Shown piece after piece: positions 14,091 through 19,933 of a DNA stretch of 28,469 bases. This DNA is from JBLMZH01 sp050258715 (GTDB lineage: Bacteria > Patescibacteriota > Doudnabacteria > UBA920 > O2-02-FULL-48-8): NCBI GenBank assembly GCA_050258715.1, contig JBLMZH010000025.1:1-28469 (forward strand), given 5' to 3'. Both the position numbers and the translations under genes were made by a program. The notes under the pieces were generated by a model. That model was given only the letters and a program-made list of their open reading frames with translations, did no database searches and was not told the origin of the DNA. The first letter of the stretch is position 1, and every line of letters starts with the position of its first letter.

Positions 14091-16622
14091 ATGAGCCTTA
14101 AGAAATATAAACAAAAACGGCAGTTTACCAAAACTCCGGAACCCGCTGGAAAAACTTCAAGCCATCCGGGTAGGCTTAGATTTGTCGTTCAAAAACACGA
14201 CGCTTCGCGCCTGCACTACGATTTCCGTCTGGAGCTTAACGGAGTTTTGAAGAGCTGGGCCGTTCCTAAGGGCCCGTCCTTAAACCCCAAGGACAAGCGG
14301 CTGGCCATGATGGTCGAAGACCACCCTTTTGAATACAAGGATTTTGAAGGGATAATCCCTGAGGGCAATTACGGGGCCGGTTCAGTCATGGTTTGGGATG
14401 AGGGCACCTACCATGCGATTGGAAGCATTGACCCGAGGGAAAGCAGCCGCCAGCTTCGCGCCGGGTTGGCAAAGGGTTCGCTCAAGTTTTTTTTAAACGG
14501 AGAAAAACTTAAGGGCGGCTTTGCTTTGGTTAAGATCAAAAATTATCAGGGGCAAAAGAAGGACAATTCCTGGCTTCTGATCAAGGAACGAGACGAATAT
14601 GCGGAGGAATCCGACGTCACTTCACTAGACCGATCCGCCAAATCCAGCCGGACCATGGAAGAGATCGCGTCCAAGTCCGCCAAAGAAGGCGAGGTTTGGC
14701 ATTCAAACAAAAAGAACAGCCGGCAAGCCGGACAAAATTTAAAAGACTTGTTGGCTGAAGCCACAAAATTCAAATTGCCTCAAAAGGTCAAGCCGATGAT
14801 GGCGACTTTGGTCGACCGGCCGTTTGATCGGCCGGGGTGGCTGTTTGAAATCAAGTGGGACGGGTTCCGTGCCGTAGCCCGCGTTGAGAACAATAAGGCG
14901 GAACTTTTTTCCCGAAGCCTTCTTAAGTTCAAACAGTTTCAAAAAATCAATGAAGCTTTGGGCAGACTTAAGTTCGACTGTGTTTTGGATGGCGAGGTCG
15001 TGGTCGTTGACGACAAAGGGAAATCGGAGTTTCAGCTTTTGCAGAATTTTCAAAACACAGGCAAGGGGAACTTGGTCTATTATGTTTTTGATATTTTAAG
15101 CTACAACGGCCTGGACTTGCTCAAATTGCCGCTTTGGAAAAGGAAAGAAATCCTGAAATCCGTTTTGCCTCATCAAAAGCTGATTAAATACAGCGACCAC
15201 GTGGAAGAGAGAGGCGAACAATTTTTTGAGCTGGCCAAAAAACAAAACTTGGAGGGGATAATCGCAAAGGACATGAGCAGTACCTATCAGATCGGAAAGC
15301 GCGGCAAGGATTGGCTGAAGATCAAGGCCCGCATGCAGCAGGAAGCCGTAATTGTCGGGTTTACCGAACCGTTAGGCAGCCGAAGCTTGTTTGGGGCTTT
15401 GGTTTTGGGCGTTTATGAAAACGACAAGCTTTTGTACATTGGCCACGCCGGCACGGGATTTTCCGAAGAGACGCTGAAAAGTCTTTACCGGCAGCTAAAG
15501 CCCCTGATTCAGCCGCGAACGCCTTTTGCGAAAGAGCCCAAAACCAACACCTCGGTCACTTGGGTCAAGCCTCAGCTGGTTTGCGAGGTCGGGTTTGCGG
15601 AATGGACTTCGGAAGGCCAGATGAGACAGCCGGTTTTCCTGGGTTTGCGGCCCGATAAAAAGCCCAAGGACGTAAAAAAAGAAATCGGAAAACCAGAAAG
15701 GCAATCTTTTTTGGGCCCAGACGAGCAAGAACTTCGGATTGGTAGCCAGCCGGTTAAGGTCACCAATCTGAATAAAATTTACTGGCCGGATGAGGCTCTC
15801 ACCAAGGGTGAGTTGATCGAGTATTACCGGAAGGTAGCACCGTTTATTCTCCCGTATTTGAAAGGGCGGCCGGAAACCCTCCACCGTTTTCCGAACGGCA
15901 TCGAAGGGGAAAGTTTTTATCAAAAGGACGTTGATCACAAAACGCCGGATTGGGTTCGGACTCAGAAGATTAGGCACGAGGGCAAGTCAGTGAATTATCT
16001 CTTGATCGAAAACGAGGCCTCTCTGGTCTATGCCGCCAACCTCGGCTGCATTGAAATCAATCCCTTCAATTCAACTGTCGAAAGGCTGGATCAGCCGGAT
16101 TATTTGGTCATTGATTTGGATCCGGAGGATATTCTGTTTGAAAAAGTTATTGAGACCGCTCAAACGGTCCACAAAATTTTCGAAAGCTTAGGCGTGCCGA
16201 ATTTTTGCAAAACATCGGGTGCTACCGGCCTCCATATCTACGTTCCTATGGGCGGCAAATACACTTACGAACAAACCAAGCAGTTTGCCCGCATCATCGC
16301 CACCTTGGCCAACTCCCGCTTGCCCGAGATTACAAGTTTGGAACGCTCGCCCAAAAACCGTCAAAAGAAAGTCTATTTGGATTACCTCCAAAACAACAAG
16401 GGTCAAACTTTGGCTTCGGCATATAGCGTCCGGCCCGTGGCCAAAGCAACCGTGTCCGCGCCTCTTTCCTGGAACGAAGTTCGAAAAGGATTGACCCCGC
16501 AGGAATTTACGATAAAAACCGTGCTGAGGCGCTTTGAAAAAAAAGGGGATCTCTTCAGGGGAGTTTTGGGCAAGGGTATTAATCTTGAAGCGATTTTAAA
16601 AAAGATCAATAAATTGAAATAA
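14091..16622 (+). CDS. ligD: ATP-dependent DNA ligase D with phosphoesterase, ligase and polymerase domains
   Basis: An 843-residue NHEJ enzyme with all three domains. The phosphoesterase is at about residues 25-185 ('VQKHDASRLHYDFRLE', 'VEDHPFEY'). The ligase is at about 225-530, with motif I 'EIKWDGFRA' placing the adenylated Lys at K255, 'LDGEVVVVD' and 'EGIIAKD'. The primase-type polymerase is at about 555-843, with 'VIDLDPED' (catalytic Asp pair), 'SGATGLHIYVP' and 'VYLDYLQN'. The order PE-Lig-Pol is that of Pseudomonas LigD rather than the mycobacterial Pol-PE-Lig. An AAGGG SD and an extended -10 (TGG-CATAAT, 14065-14073) precede the start, so besides cotranscription with ku it may have its own promoter. 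Confidence 0.97.
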   Translation: MSLKKYKQKRQFTKTPEPAGKTSSHPGRLRFVVQKHDASRLHYDFRLELNGVLKSWAVPKGPSLNPKDKRLAMMVEDHPFEYKDFEGIIPEGNYGAGSVMVWDEGTYHAIGSIDPRESSRQLRAGLAKGSLKFFLNGEKLKGGFALVKIKNYQGQKKDNSWLLIKERDEYAEESDVTSLDRSAKSSRTMEEIASKSAKEGEVWHSNKKNSRQAGQNLKDLLAEATKFKLPQKVKPMMATLVDRPFDRPGWLFEIKWDGFRAVARVENNKAELFSRSLLKFKQFQKINEALGRLKFDCVLDGEVVVVDDKGKSEFQLLQNFQNTGKGNLVYYVFDILSYNGLDLLKLPLWKRKEILKSVLPHQKLIKYSDHVEERGEQFFELAKKQNLEGIIAKDMSSTYQIGKRGKDWLKIKARMQQEAVIVGFTEPLGSRSLFGALVLGVYENDKLLYIGHAGTGFSEETLKSLYRQLKPLIQPRTPFAKEPKTNTSVTWVKPQLVCEVGFAEWTSEGQMRQPVFLGLRPDKKPKDVKKEIGKPERQSFLGPDEQELRIGSQPVKVTNLNKIYWPDEALTKGELIEYYRKVAPFILPYLKGRPETLHRFPNGIEGESFYQKDVDHKTPDWVRTQKIRHEGKSVNYLLIENEASLVYAANLGCIEINPFNSTVERLDQPDYLVIDLDPEDILFEKVIETAQTVHKIFESLGVPNFCKTSGATGLHIYVPMGGKYTYEQTKQFARIIATLANSRLPEITSLERSPKNRQKKVYLDYLQNNKGQTLASAYSVRPVAKATVSAPLSWNEVRKGLTPQEFTIKTVLRRFEKKGDLFRGVLGKGINLEAILKKINKLK

Positions 16623-16625
16623 AAT

Positions 16626-16655
16626 TTGACTTCGCGAGGGGTAGGGGTGTATAAT
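16626..16655 (+). promoter_or_regulatory. Strong promoter directly after ligD
   Basis: TTGACT (16626-16631), 18-base spacer, perfect TATAAT (16650-16655). No plus-strand gene follows; the first thing downstream is a hairpin with T7 at 16679-16704. Confidence 0.6.
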
Positions 16656-16661
16656 TAATGT

Positions 16662-16704
16662 AACGAATTTCAAATATTCGGCCCACATGATTGGCCGTTT
16701 TTTT
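16662..16704 (+). ncRNA. Candidate very short transcript between promoter and terminator
   Basis: From the predicted start near 16662 the RNA would meet CGGCC (16679-16683) / GGCCG (16693-16697) followed by seven T residues, giving an RNA of about 43 bases. The same hairpin probably also ends ligD transcription. Whether a stable RNA exists cannot be told from sequence; a promoter with leaky read-through opposing the minus-strand gene is an alternative. Confidence 0.3.
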
Positions 16705-16710
16705 GTAAAA

Positions 16711-16747
16711 CAAGAAACCGGGACCCTCTTTAGAAAGAAAGCCCCGG
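16711..16747 (-). terminator. Possible terminator of the minus-strand zinc-ribbon gene
   Basis: On the minus strand CCGGG (16747-16743) pairs with CCCGG (16722-16718), followed by TTTCTTGTTTT. The stem is short and the loop long, so it is weak. Confidence 0.35.
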
Positions 16748-16773
16748 CTAAGGGAGAGGATGTTTCAGGAAAG

Positions 16774-17019
16774 CTATTGGAGGACACGGCCGCCGGAGTC
16801 ATCAATGGCTTCAAAGGTCGCCTCCGGATCTTCGGCTGAGTCGTTTTCCTGAAAGAACCTGATGAGGTCTGCGAAGGTTATCTCAAACGAGTAGCTCGTC
16901 TTGCAGTGCCTGCATGTCGCTTTTACAAGGATCATGCAGTCTGCCCGAACGTAGAAGTGCTGAACTTCGTTGATGTTCTGGCAGCTTTTGCAGGGAACCT
17001 GCATCTCAATGTATTGCAT
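16774..17019 (-). CDS. Small zinc-ribbon-like protein, function unknown
   Basis: An 81-residue protein with two C-x2-C knuckles, 'CKSC' (residues 10-13) and 'CRHC' (about 36-39), spaced as in a treble-clef or zinc-ribbon fold, then an amphipathic helix 'FADLIRFFQEN' and an acidic tail. A strong SD (AAAGGAGG) lies 6-7 bases before the ATG, so the gene is likely real. An extended -10-like TGTGCTAAGAT precedes it on the minus strand, but the -35 is poor. It is divergent from msrB. It might be a DNA- or RNA-binding regulator; I do not recognise the family. Confidence 0.65.
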   Translation of the reverse strand: MQYIEMQVPCKSCQNINEVQHFYVRADCMILVKATCRHCKTSYSFEITFADLIRFFQENDSAEDPEATFEAIDDSGGRVLQ

Positions 17020-17086
17020 TGCTGCCTCCTTTTGGTTGGCTATATCTTAGCACAATTTGATTTTGACAAAAAATTAACCGGGAGAT

Positions 17087-17536
17087 ATGAACGATACTAC
17101 AACGAACGGTTTTTATAGCGGAATGACCGAGGAAGAGTGGAAGAAAAAACTGACCAAGGACCAATACCGGTATCTTCGGGAGAAAGGAACGGAGATGCCG
17201 TTTGCGGGAAAGTACGTCAATTCGCACGAACACGGCATGTATGTCTGCGCCGCTTGCGGCAACCCGCTTTTTTCTTCCGAGACCAAGTTCGACTCCAAGA
17301 CAGGCTGGCCGTCGTTTACGGATCCGGTCAATTTGGAGCATGTTGAACTGAAGAAGGACTCGAGTTTCGGCATGGAAAGAACCGAGGTCCTCTGCAAGAA
17401 CTGCGGCTCGCATTTGGGTCACCTTTTTGATGACGGCCCGAGCGAGAAGGGCGGCAAAAGGTACTGCATCAATTCGGCCTGTTTAAACCTTATAAAACCC
17501 GAGAATTCCAAGGAATCCGGCCCTGTTAAGCCTTGA
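17087..17536 (+). CDS. msrB: Peptide-methionine (R)-S-oxide reductase MsrB
   Basis: The 149-residue enzyme reduces methionine-R-sulfoxide in proteins. Two zinc-binding C-x2-C pairs ('CAAC' about residue 54, 'CKNC' about 103), 'TGWPSF' (about 73-78), 'GSHLGHLFDDGP' and the catalytic cysteine in 'RYCINSACL' (about 126) are all present. The ATG at 17087 has a GGGAGA SD. The Met at 17123 aligns better with the E. coli start and would suit the TTGACA-17-TATGAA promoter-like sequence at 17063-17091, whose -10 overlaps the first ATG. The C-terminal tail ends inside a terminator. Confidence 0.96.
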   Translation: MNDTTTNGFYSGMTEEEWKKKLTKDQYRYLREKGTEMPFAGKYVNSHEHGMYVCAACGNPLFSSETKFDSKTGWPSFTDPVNLEHVELKKDSSFGMERTEVLCKNCGSHLGHLFDDGPSEKGGKRYCINSACLNLIKPENSKESGPVKP

Positions 17537-17554
17537 CAAAGGGCCGGATTTTTG
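17516..17554 (+). terminator. msrB terminator overlapping the next promoter
   Basis: TCCGGCCCT (17516-17524) and AGGGCCGGA (17540-17548) form a perfect 9-bp stem followed by TTTTTGC. The msrB stop codon (17534-17536) and the next gene's -35 both lie in the loop. Confidence 0.8.
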
Positions 17555-17561
17555 CTAATAT
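17533..17561 (+). promoter_or_regulatory. Promoter of the 71-residue orphan gene
   Basis: Perfect -35 TTGACA (17533-17538), 17-base spacer, -10 TAATAT (17556-17561). The spacer is the right arm of the msrB terminator hairpin. Confidence 0.8.
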
Positions 17562-17608
17562 ATGAGGCATTTGGAAACGGACCCCAACTTCTAAAGGAGG
17601 CAGTGGGA

Positions 17609-17824
17609 ATGGACGAAAAGGGCAACTTCCCTTACGACATCTTCTACAAAGGGAGATACGGAGCTAAGAAGGTGAACAAGCGGACGTTCTGGGCCAAGTC
17701 CGAGATCCAGGCTGTCAACCGCTTCTTGCGCGAGACGCTCGGAGCCCGGTACCAGGCCAGAGTCCACGAAGAGTCCAAACTCCACTACGCTGTTCGTCAG
17801 GCGCCCAAGCAGGATGCTGCATAA
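17609..17824 (+). CDS. Orphan 71-residue basic protein, family unknown
   Basis: The frame opens at 17552, but the promoter -10 lies at 17556-17561, and an ideal SD (AAAGGAGG, 17593-17600) sits 8 bases before the ATG at 17609, so that is the start. The protein is soluble, rich in Lys/Arg and aromatics ('YDIFYKGRYGAKKVNKRTFW'), with a predicted helix 'SEIQAVNRFLRETLG'. No metal motif, signal or membrane span is visible. It is a self-contained unit: strong promoter, strong SD, terminator overlapping its stop. The role is unknown; the basic face would suit nucleic-acid binding, but that is inference only. Confidence 0.7.
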   Translation: MDEKGNFPYDIFYKGRYGAKKVNKRTFWAKSEIQAVNRFLRETLGARYQARVHEESKLHYAVRQAPKQDAA

Positions 17825-17836
17825 GGGCGCCTTTTC
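17800..17836 (+). terminator. Terminator overlapping the end of the 71-residue gene
   Basis: GGCGCCC (17800-17806) pairs with GGGCGCC (17825-17831), followed by TTTTCGTTT. The TAA stop (17822-17824) lies at the edge of the loop. Confidence 0.75.
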
Positions 17837-17898
17837 GTTTGGTTAAAAAGCCGAAGTGACAAACCGGTAAGCGCCAGGTAAACTTTGGTACGTATCCC

Positions 17899-17943
17899 TT
17901 GACAACAAGTAAATGCTTGCGTTAAGCTAATAGCGTAAGCATT
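17899..17943 (+). promoter_or_regulatory. Transposase promoter with overlapping inverted repeat
   Basis: TTGACA (17899-17904), 17-18-base spacer, -10-like TTAAGCT (17922-17928). An imperfect palindrome, AATGCTTGCG (17912-17921) / CGTAAGCATT (17934-17943), surrounds the -10 exactly, as an operator would. Confidence 0.55.
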
Positions 17944-17959
17944 AAAAGCCTTTAAATAT

Positions 17960-18799
17960 ATGGAAAAGTACACAATCAAAGAGTTTCAAAAGCAGTTTTC
18001 AACCGAGGATAAGTGTTTAGATTACATCTTTAATGAGCGATATAATTCACAATTTCCCTGTCCCAAATGTCACAAGACGGGATTTTACCGCGTCAAAAAC
18101 CGCAAGTGCTATGCTTGCGCTTGGTGCGGTTATCAAATCCACCCTGTTGCGAATACTATATTCCACAAATCAGATACTCCCCTTAAACTTTGGTTTTATG
18201 CCATATTCCTAATGAGCCAAGCAAAGAATGGAATATCAGCCAAAGAGCTACAAAGGCATTTAGGAGTAACCTATAAGACTGCTTGGAGAATAGCCAAGCA
18301 AATCAGATCGCTTATGGGGCAAGATAATGATCCATTATTCGGTGTTATCGAAACAGACAGCACATTTATCGGTGGCAGACGACCCGAAAAGCACAAAATG
18401 GAAAACAAAACAGCCGTATTTGGAATGGTCGAAAGAAAAGGGCGAGTTAGAAGTCGAGTGGTATCAGACGAATCAAGACATATTGTTCAACCCATTTTAA
18501 GGTCGAATGTTGCTCTGGGTTCTTACATAATGACCGACGATCATAAGGCATACAAAAAACTGGCAGATTTTCACCACCAGTTTGTAAAGCATTTGCACTT
18601 AGAATATGTACGAGGTTCAGTTCACACGAATACTATCGAGGGCTTTTGGTCGCAGATTAAGCGATCAATCAATGGGACTTACCACGCTGTTTCGCCAAAG
18701 TATTTGCAGACTTACCTTGATTACCTTTCTTACCAGTATAACCTGCGCTACGCTTCGGTTTTCCCTGTTTTGATGAAACGGGCTGTGCAGAGCGTTTAA
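17960..18799 (+). mobile_element. IS1595-family (ISXO2-like) transposase
   Basis: The 279-residue transposase is complete. It has an N-terminal zinc ribbon with four Cys ('CPKCHKTGFY', 'CYACAWCGYQ'; about residues 31-54), a helix-turn-helix segment 'SAKELQRHLGVTYKTAWRIA', then the ISXO2 catalytic domain with 'IETDSTFIGGRRP' (Asp; the following residue is Ser where Glu is usual), 'MTDDHKAY' (second Asp) and 'HTNTIEGFWSQIKRSI' (Asn/Glu and Lys). I see no convincing terminal inverted repeats or 8-bp target duplication; GTGA/AAACC similarity between about 17857 and the complement of about 18823-18838 is weak. Composition is more AT-rich than the flanking core genes. Confidence 0.92.
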
Positions 18800-18819
18800 G
18801 GAGTTTAAAAAATTGATCT

Positions 18820-19524
18820 TTATTGGTTTCGTTCACCATTTTCTTCTGGGATAACCTTTAATTCACTTAAATCTCCTACACCTGGAGATTTTTTTGCGTC
18901 CTTAATCGCTTTTCTTACAAGTTCTTCTACCTGTTCAACAGTCATAGATTTATTATAATCGGATAAAATCAAAGAAAATTTTGCCAATTCTCCACCAGAC
19001 CCATTTGTAACAAAATTCTCTAAACTCTTATCCATTAAATACCCGTTCGCCAGCACTACTCCCAAATAACACTCTTTATTTGATGAATCATATCCTACTA
19101 CAATAATATTTATATCTAAGTTCCAATTGTTTATTTTATTAAACAAATCTTTTCGCACCTCTTCACCCAAAAGAGCCTGTTTATTTCTATAAAAATCCCA
19201 ATCAATATTATATCTTTTTAAAAGCTCTTCCTCTGTTTTCTGTAAATAAAATTTTTCCAAACTTTCTCTTATTATTGTCGCACACTTGGTGGGTGTAGTA
19301 TGTGTTTTTATTTCTTCTTTTGCCTTTTTAATTACGGGATTGATTACATGCAATGCTCCTGCGGTTAGAGCATAAACATTTTCGTTAAGCTGGAATAATT
19401 TTTTACTATCCTTATCTTCTCTTTGATATTGAATGGTTTGCCCGATTGCAATTGTGGCCATATTATCAGTGGCTATTACAATCTTTTTACCATTATCCGC
19501 TAAGGCGGCTACACAAACGGTCAT
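18820..19524 (-). CDS. Proteasome/HslV/Anbu-like Ntn-hydrolase, probable threonine protease
   Basis: The frame is open from a GTG at 19557, but a promoter at 19548-19576 and alignment to the fold favour the ATG at 19524, giving 234 residues starting 'MTVCVAALADNG'. Removal of Met would expose Thr1, the nucleophile of proteasome beta subunits. 'IVIATDNM' (Asp at about 19, matching D17), 'DSKKLFQLNENVYALTAG' (Lys matching K33, then the A/T-x-G strand end) and 'TNGSGGELAKFSLIL' (matching the late GSG helix) complete the pattern. No ATPase partner is in the window. The gene is visibly more AT-rich than its surroundings and lies beside a transposase, so it was probably acquired. The exact subfamily is unsettled. 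Confidence 0.7.
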   Translation of the reverse strand: MTVCVAALADNGKKIVIATDNMATIAIGQTIQYQREDKDSKKLFQLNENVYALTAGALHVINPVIKKAKEEIKTHTTPTKCATIIRESLEKFYLQKTEEELLKRYNIDWDFYRNKQALLGEEVRKDLFNKINNWNLDINIIVVGYDSSNKECYLGVVLANGYLMDKSLENFVTNGSGGELAKFSLILSDYNKSMTVEQVEELVRKAIKDAKKSPGVGDLSELKVIPEENGERNQ

Positions 19525-19547
19525 ATGGAATGGGGTTATTTGCCTCA

Positions 19548-19576
19548 ATTGTAGCACTAATTGGCTTATATATTAA
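19548..19576 (-). promoter_or_regulatory. Promoter of the proteasome-like gene
   Basis: Minus strand: -35 TTAATA (19576-19571), 17-base spacer ending in TGC, -10 TACAAT (19553-19548), i.e. an extended -10. The predicted start is near 19541, leaving a leader of about 16 bases before the ATG at 19524 and no SD. Confidence 0.6.
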
Positions 19577-19601
19577 ATTCATTTATTTTGCTTGAGTTTA
19601 A

Positions 19602-19610
19602 TGATAAAAT
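19602..19610 (+). promoter_or_regulatory. tRNA promoter (extended -10)
   Basis: TGATAAAAT at 19602-19610 is an extended -10; the -35 region (TTTATT, 19582-19587) is weak. Transcription would begin about 5 bases before the tRNA. Confidence 0.45.
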
Positions 19611-19621
19611 ATTGGCGTGGC

Positions 19622-19706
19622 GGGCCTTGAGGTGGGACGGCACCCACGTACAACTGGAAATTGTTCGGATTTTTTCCTTGGGGTTCGACTCCCCCAAGGT
19701 CCACCA
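19622..19706 (+). tRNA. tRNA-Ser (anticodon GGA) with an 8/4 acceptor/T-stem cloverleaf
   Basis: An 85-base RNA with encoded CCA. The acceptor has 8 bp: GGGCCTTG (19622-19629) with CAAGGTCC (19695-19702), one G-U pair. Discriminator A and CCA are at 19703-19706. The D-stem has 5 bp, GTGGG/CCCAC, with an unusually small 6-base loop containing GG. The anticodon loop is CTGGAAA (19654-19660), anticodon GGA (serine, UCY codons), on an ACAA/TTGT stem with a T-T mismatch below it. The long variable arm is GGA-T5-TCC (19667-19677). The T-stem has 4 bp, GGGG/CCCC, with loop TTCGACT. A standard 7/5 fold leaves a T-C mismatch; 8/4 pairs perfectly. Long variable arm and anticodon agree on serine. Confidence 0.8.
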
Positions 19707-19729
19707 CTAATGGGTTTTAAAACATATTC

Positions 19730-19758
19730 TTGACAAAATACAAAATTTAAAATACAGT
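19730..19758 (+). promoter_or_regulatory. Promoter downstream of the tRNA
   Basis: Perfect -35 TTGACA (19730-19735), 17-base spacer, -10 TACAGT (19753-19758). The predicted start is near 19765. Confidence 0.6.
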
Positions 19759-19764
19759 ATATAT

Positions 19765-19827
19765 ACCAGTTGTACGAGTGGAAAAAATCCACCCGAAACC
19801 ATCAACCGCCTACGGGCGGTTTTTGGT
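19765..19827 (+). ncRNA. Candidate small RNA complementary to the neighbouring tRNA
   Basis: A promoter at 19730-19758 and a strong terminator at 19804-19825 enclose about 60 bases with no reading frame. The predicted RNA starts with CCAGTTGTAC (19766-19775), a perfect 10-base complement of tRNA positions 19648-19657 (5' half of the anticodon arm including two anticodon bases). It continues with a hairpin GTGGA-A5-TCCAC whose core GGAAAAAATCC (19780-19790) is an 11-base complement of the tRNA variable arm (19667-19677). No protein gene follows closely. Transcription and pairing are inferred. Confidence 0.5.
19804..19825 (+). terminator. Strong terminator of the candidate small RNA
   Basis: AACCGCC (19804-19810) and GGCGGTT (19815-19821) form a 7-bp stem closed by TACG, followed by a T-rich tract. 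This gene-free stretch 19558-19933 otherwise holds only the tRNA, its promoter and the dedA promoter. Confidence 0.85.
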
Positions 19828-19917
19828 TTTAGGCATACCTAAAAGCCGCCCGCCTATTTACTTGCCGTCAAGGGAGAGGTACCTAAACTTTTGCAAGAAC
19901 CCTTGATGATTTAATTT

Positions 19918-19926
19918 TGCTATAAT
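19918..19926 (+). promoter_or_regulatory. dedA promoter (extended -10) for a leaderless transcript
   Basis: TGCTATAAT (19918-19926) is a perfect extended -10; no clear -35. The expected start, 7-8 bases downstream, coincides with the ATG at 19934. Confidence 0.65.
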
Positions 19927-19933
19927 GAACCAT

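Noticed and set aside
17850..18840. Terminal inverted repeats of the IS1595 element (GTGA...AAACC similarity)
   Set aside because: Only about 12 of 16 bases match with gaps, no 8-bp target duplication flanks them, and the right one would fall in the end of the proteasome-like gene. Element ends remain unresolved.
19622..19706. tmRNA 3' end
   Set aside because: The TCCACCA end resembles tmRNA, but a complete 85-base cloverleaf with a matching 5' acceptor strand, anticodon loop and variable arm is present, and no tag frame or tmRNA 5' consensus is seen upstream.
19598..19792. A 64-codon minus-strand open frame with 'GGPWGSRTP'
   Set aside because: That motif is the familiar translation artefact over the T-arm of tRNA genes; the stretch is the tRNA and its neighbour RNA.
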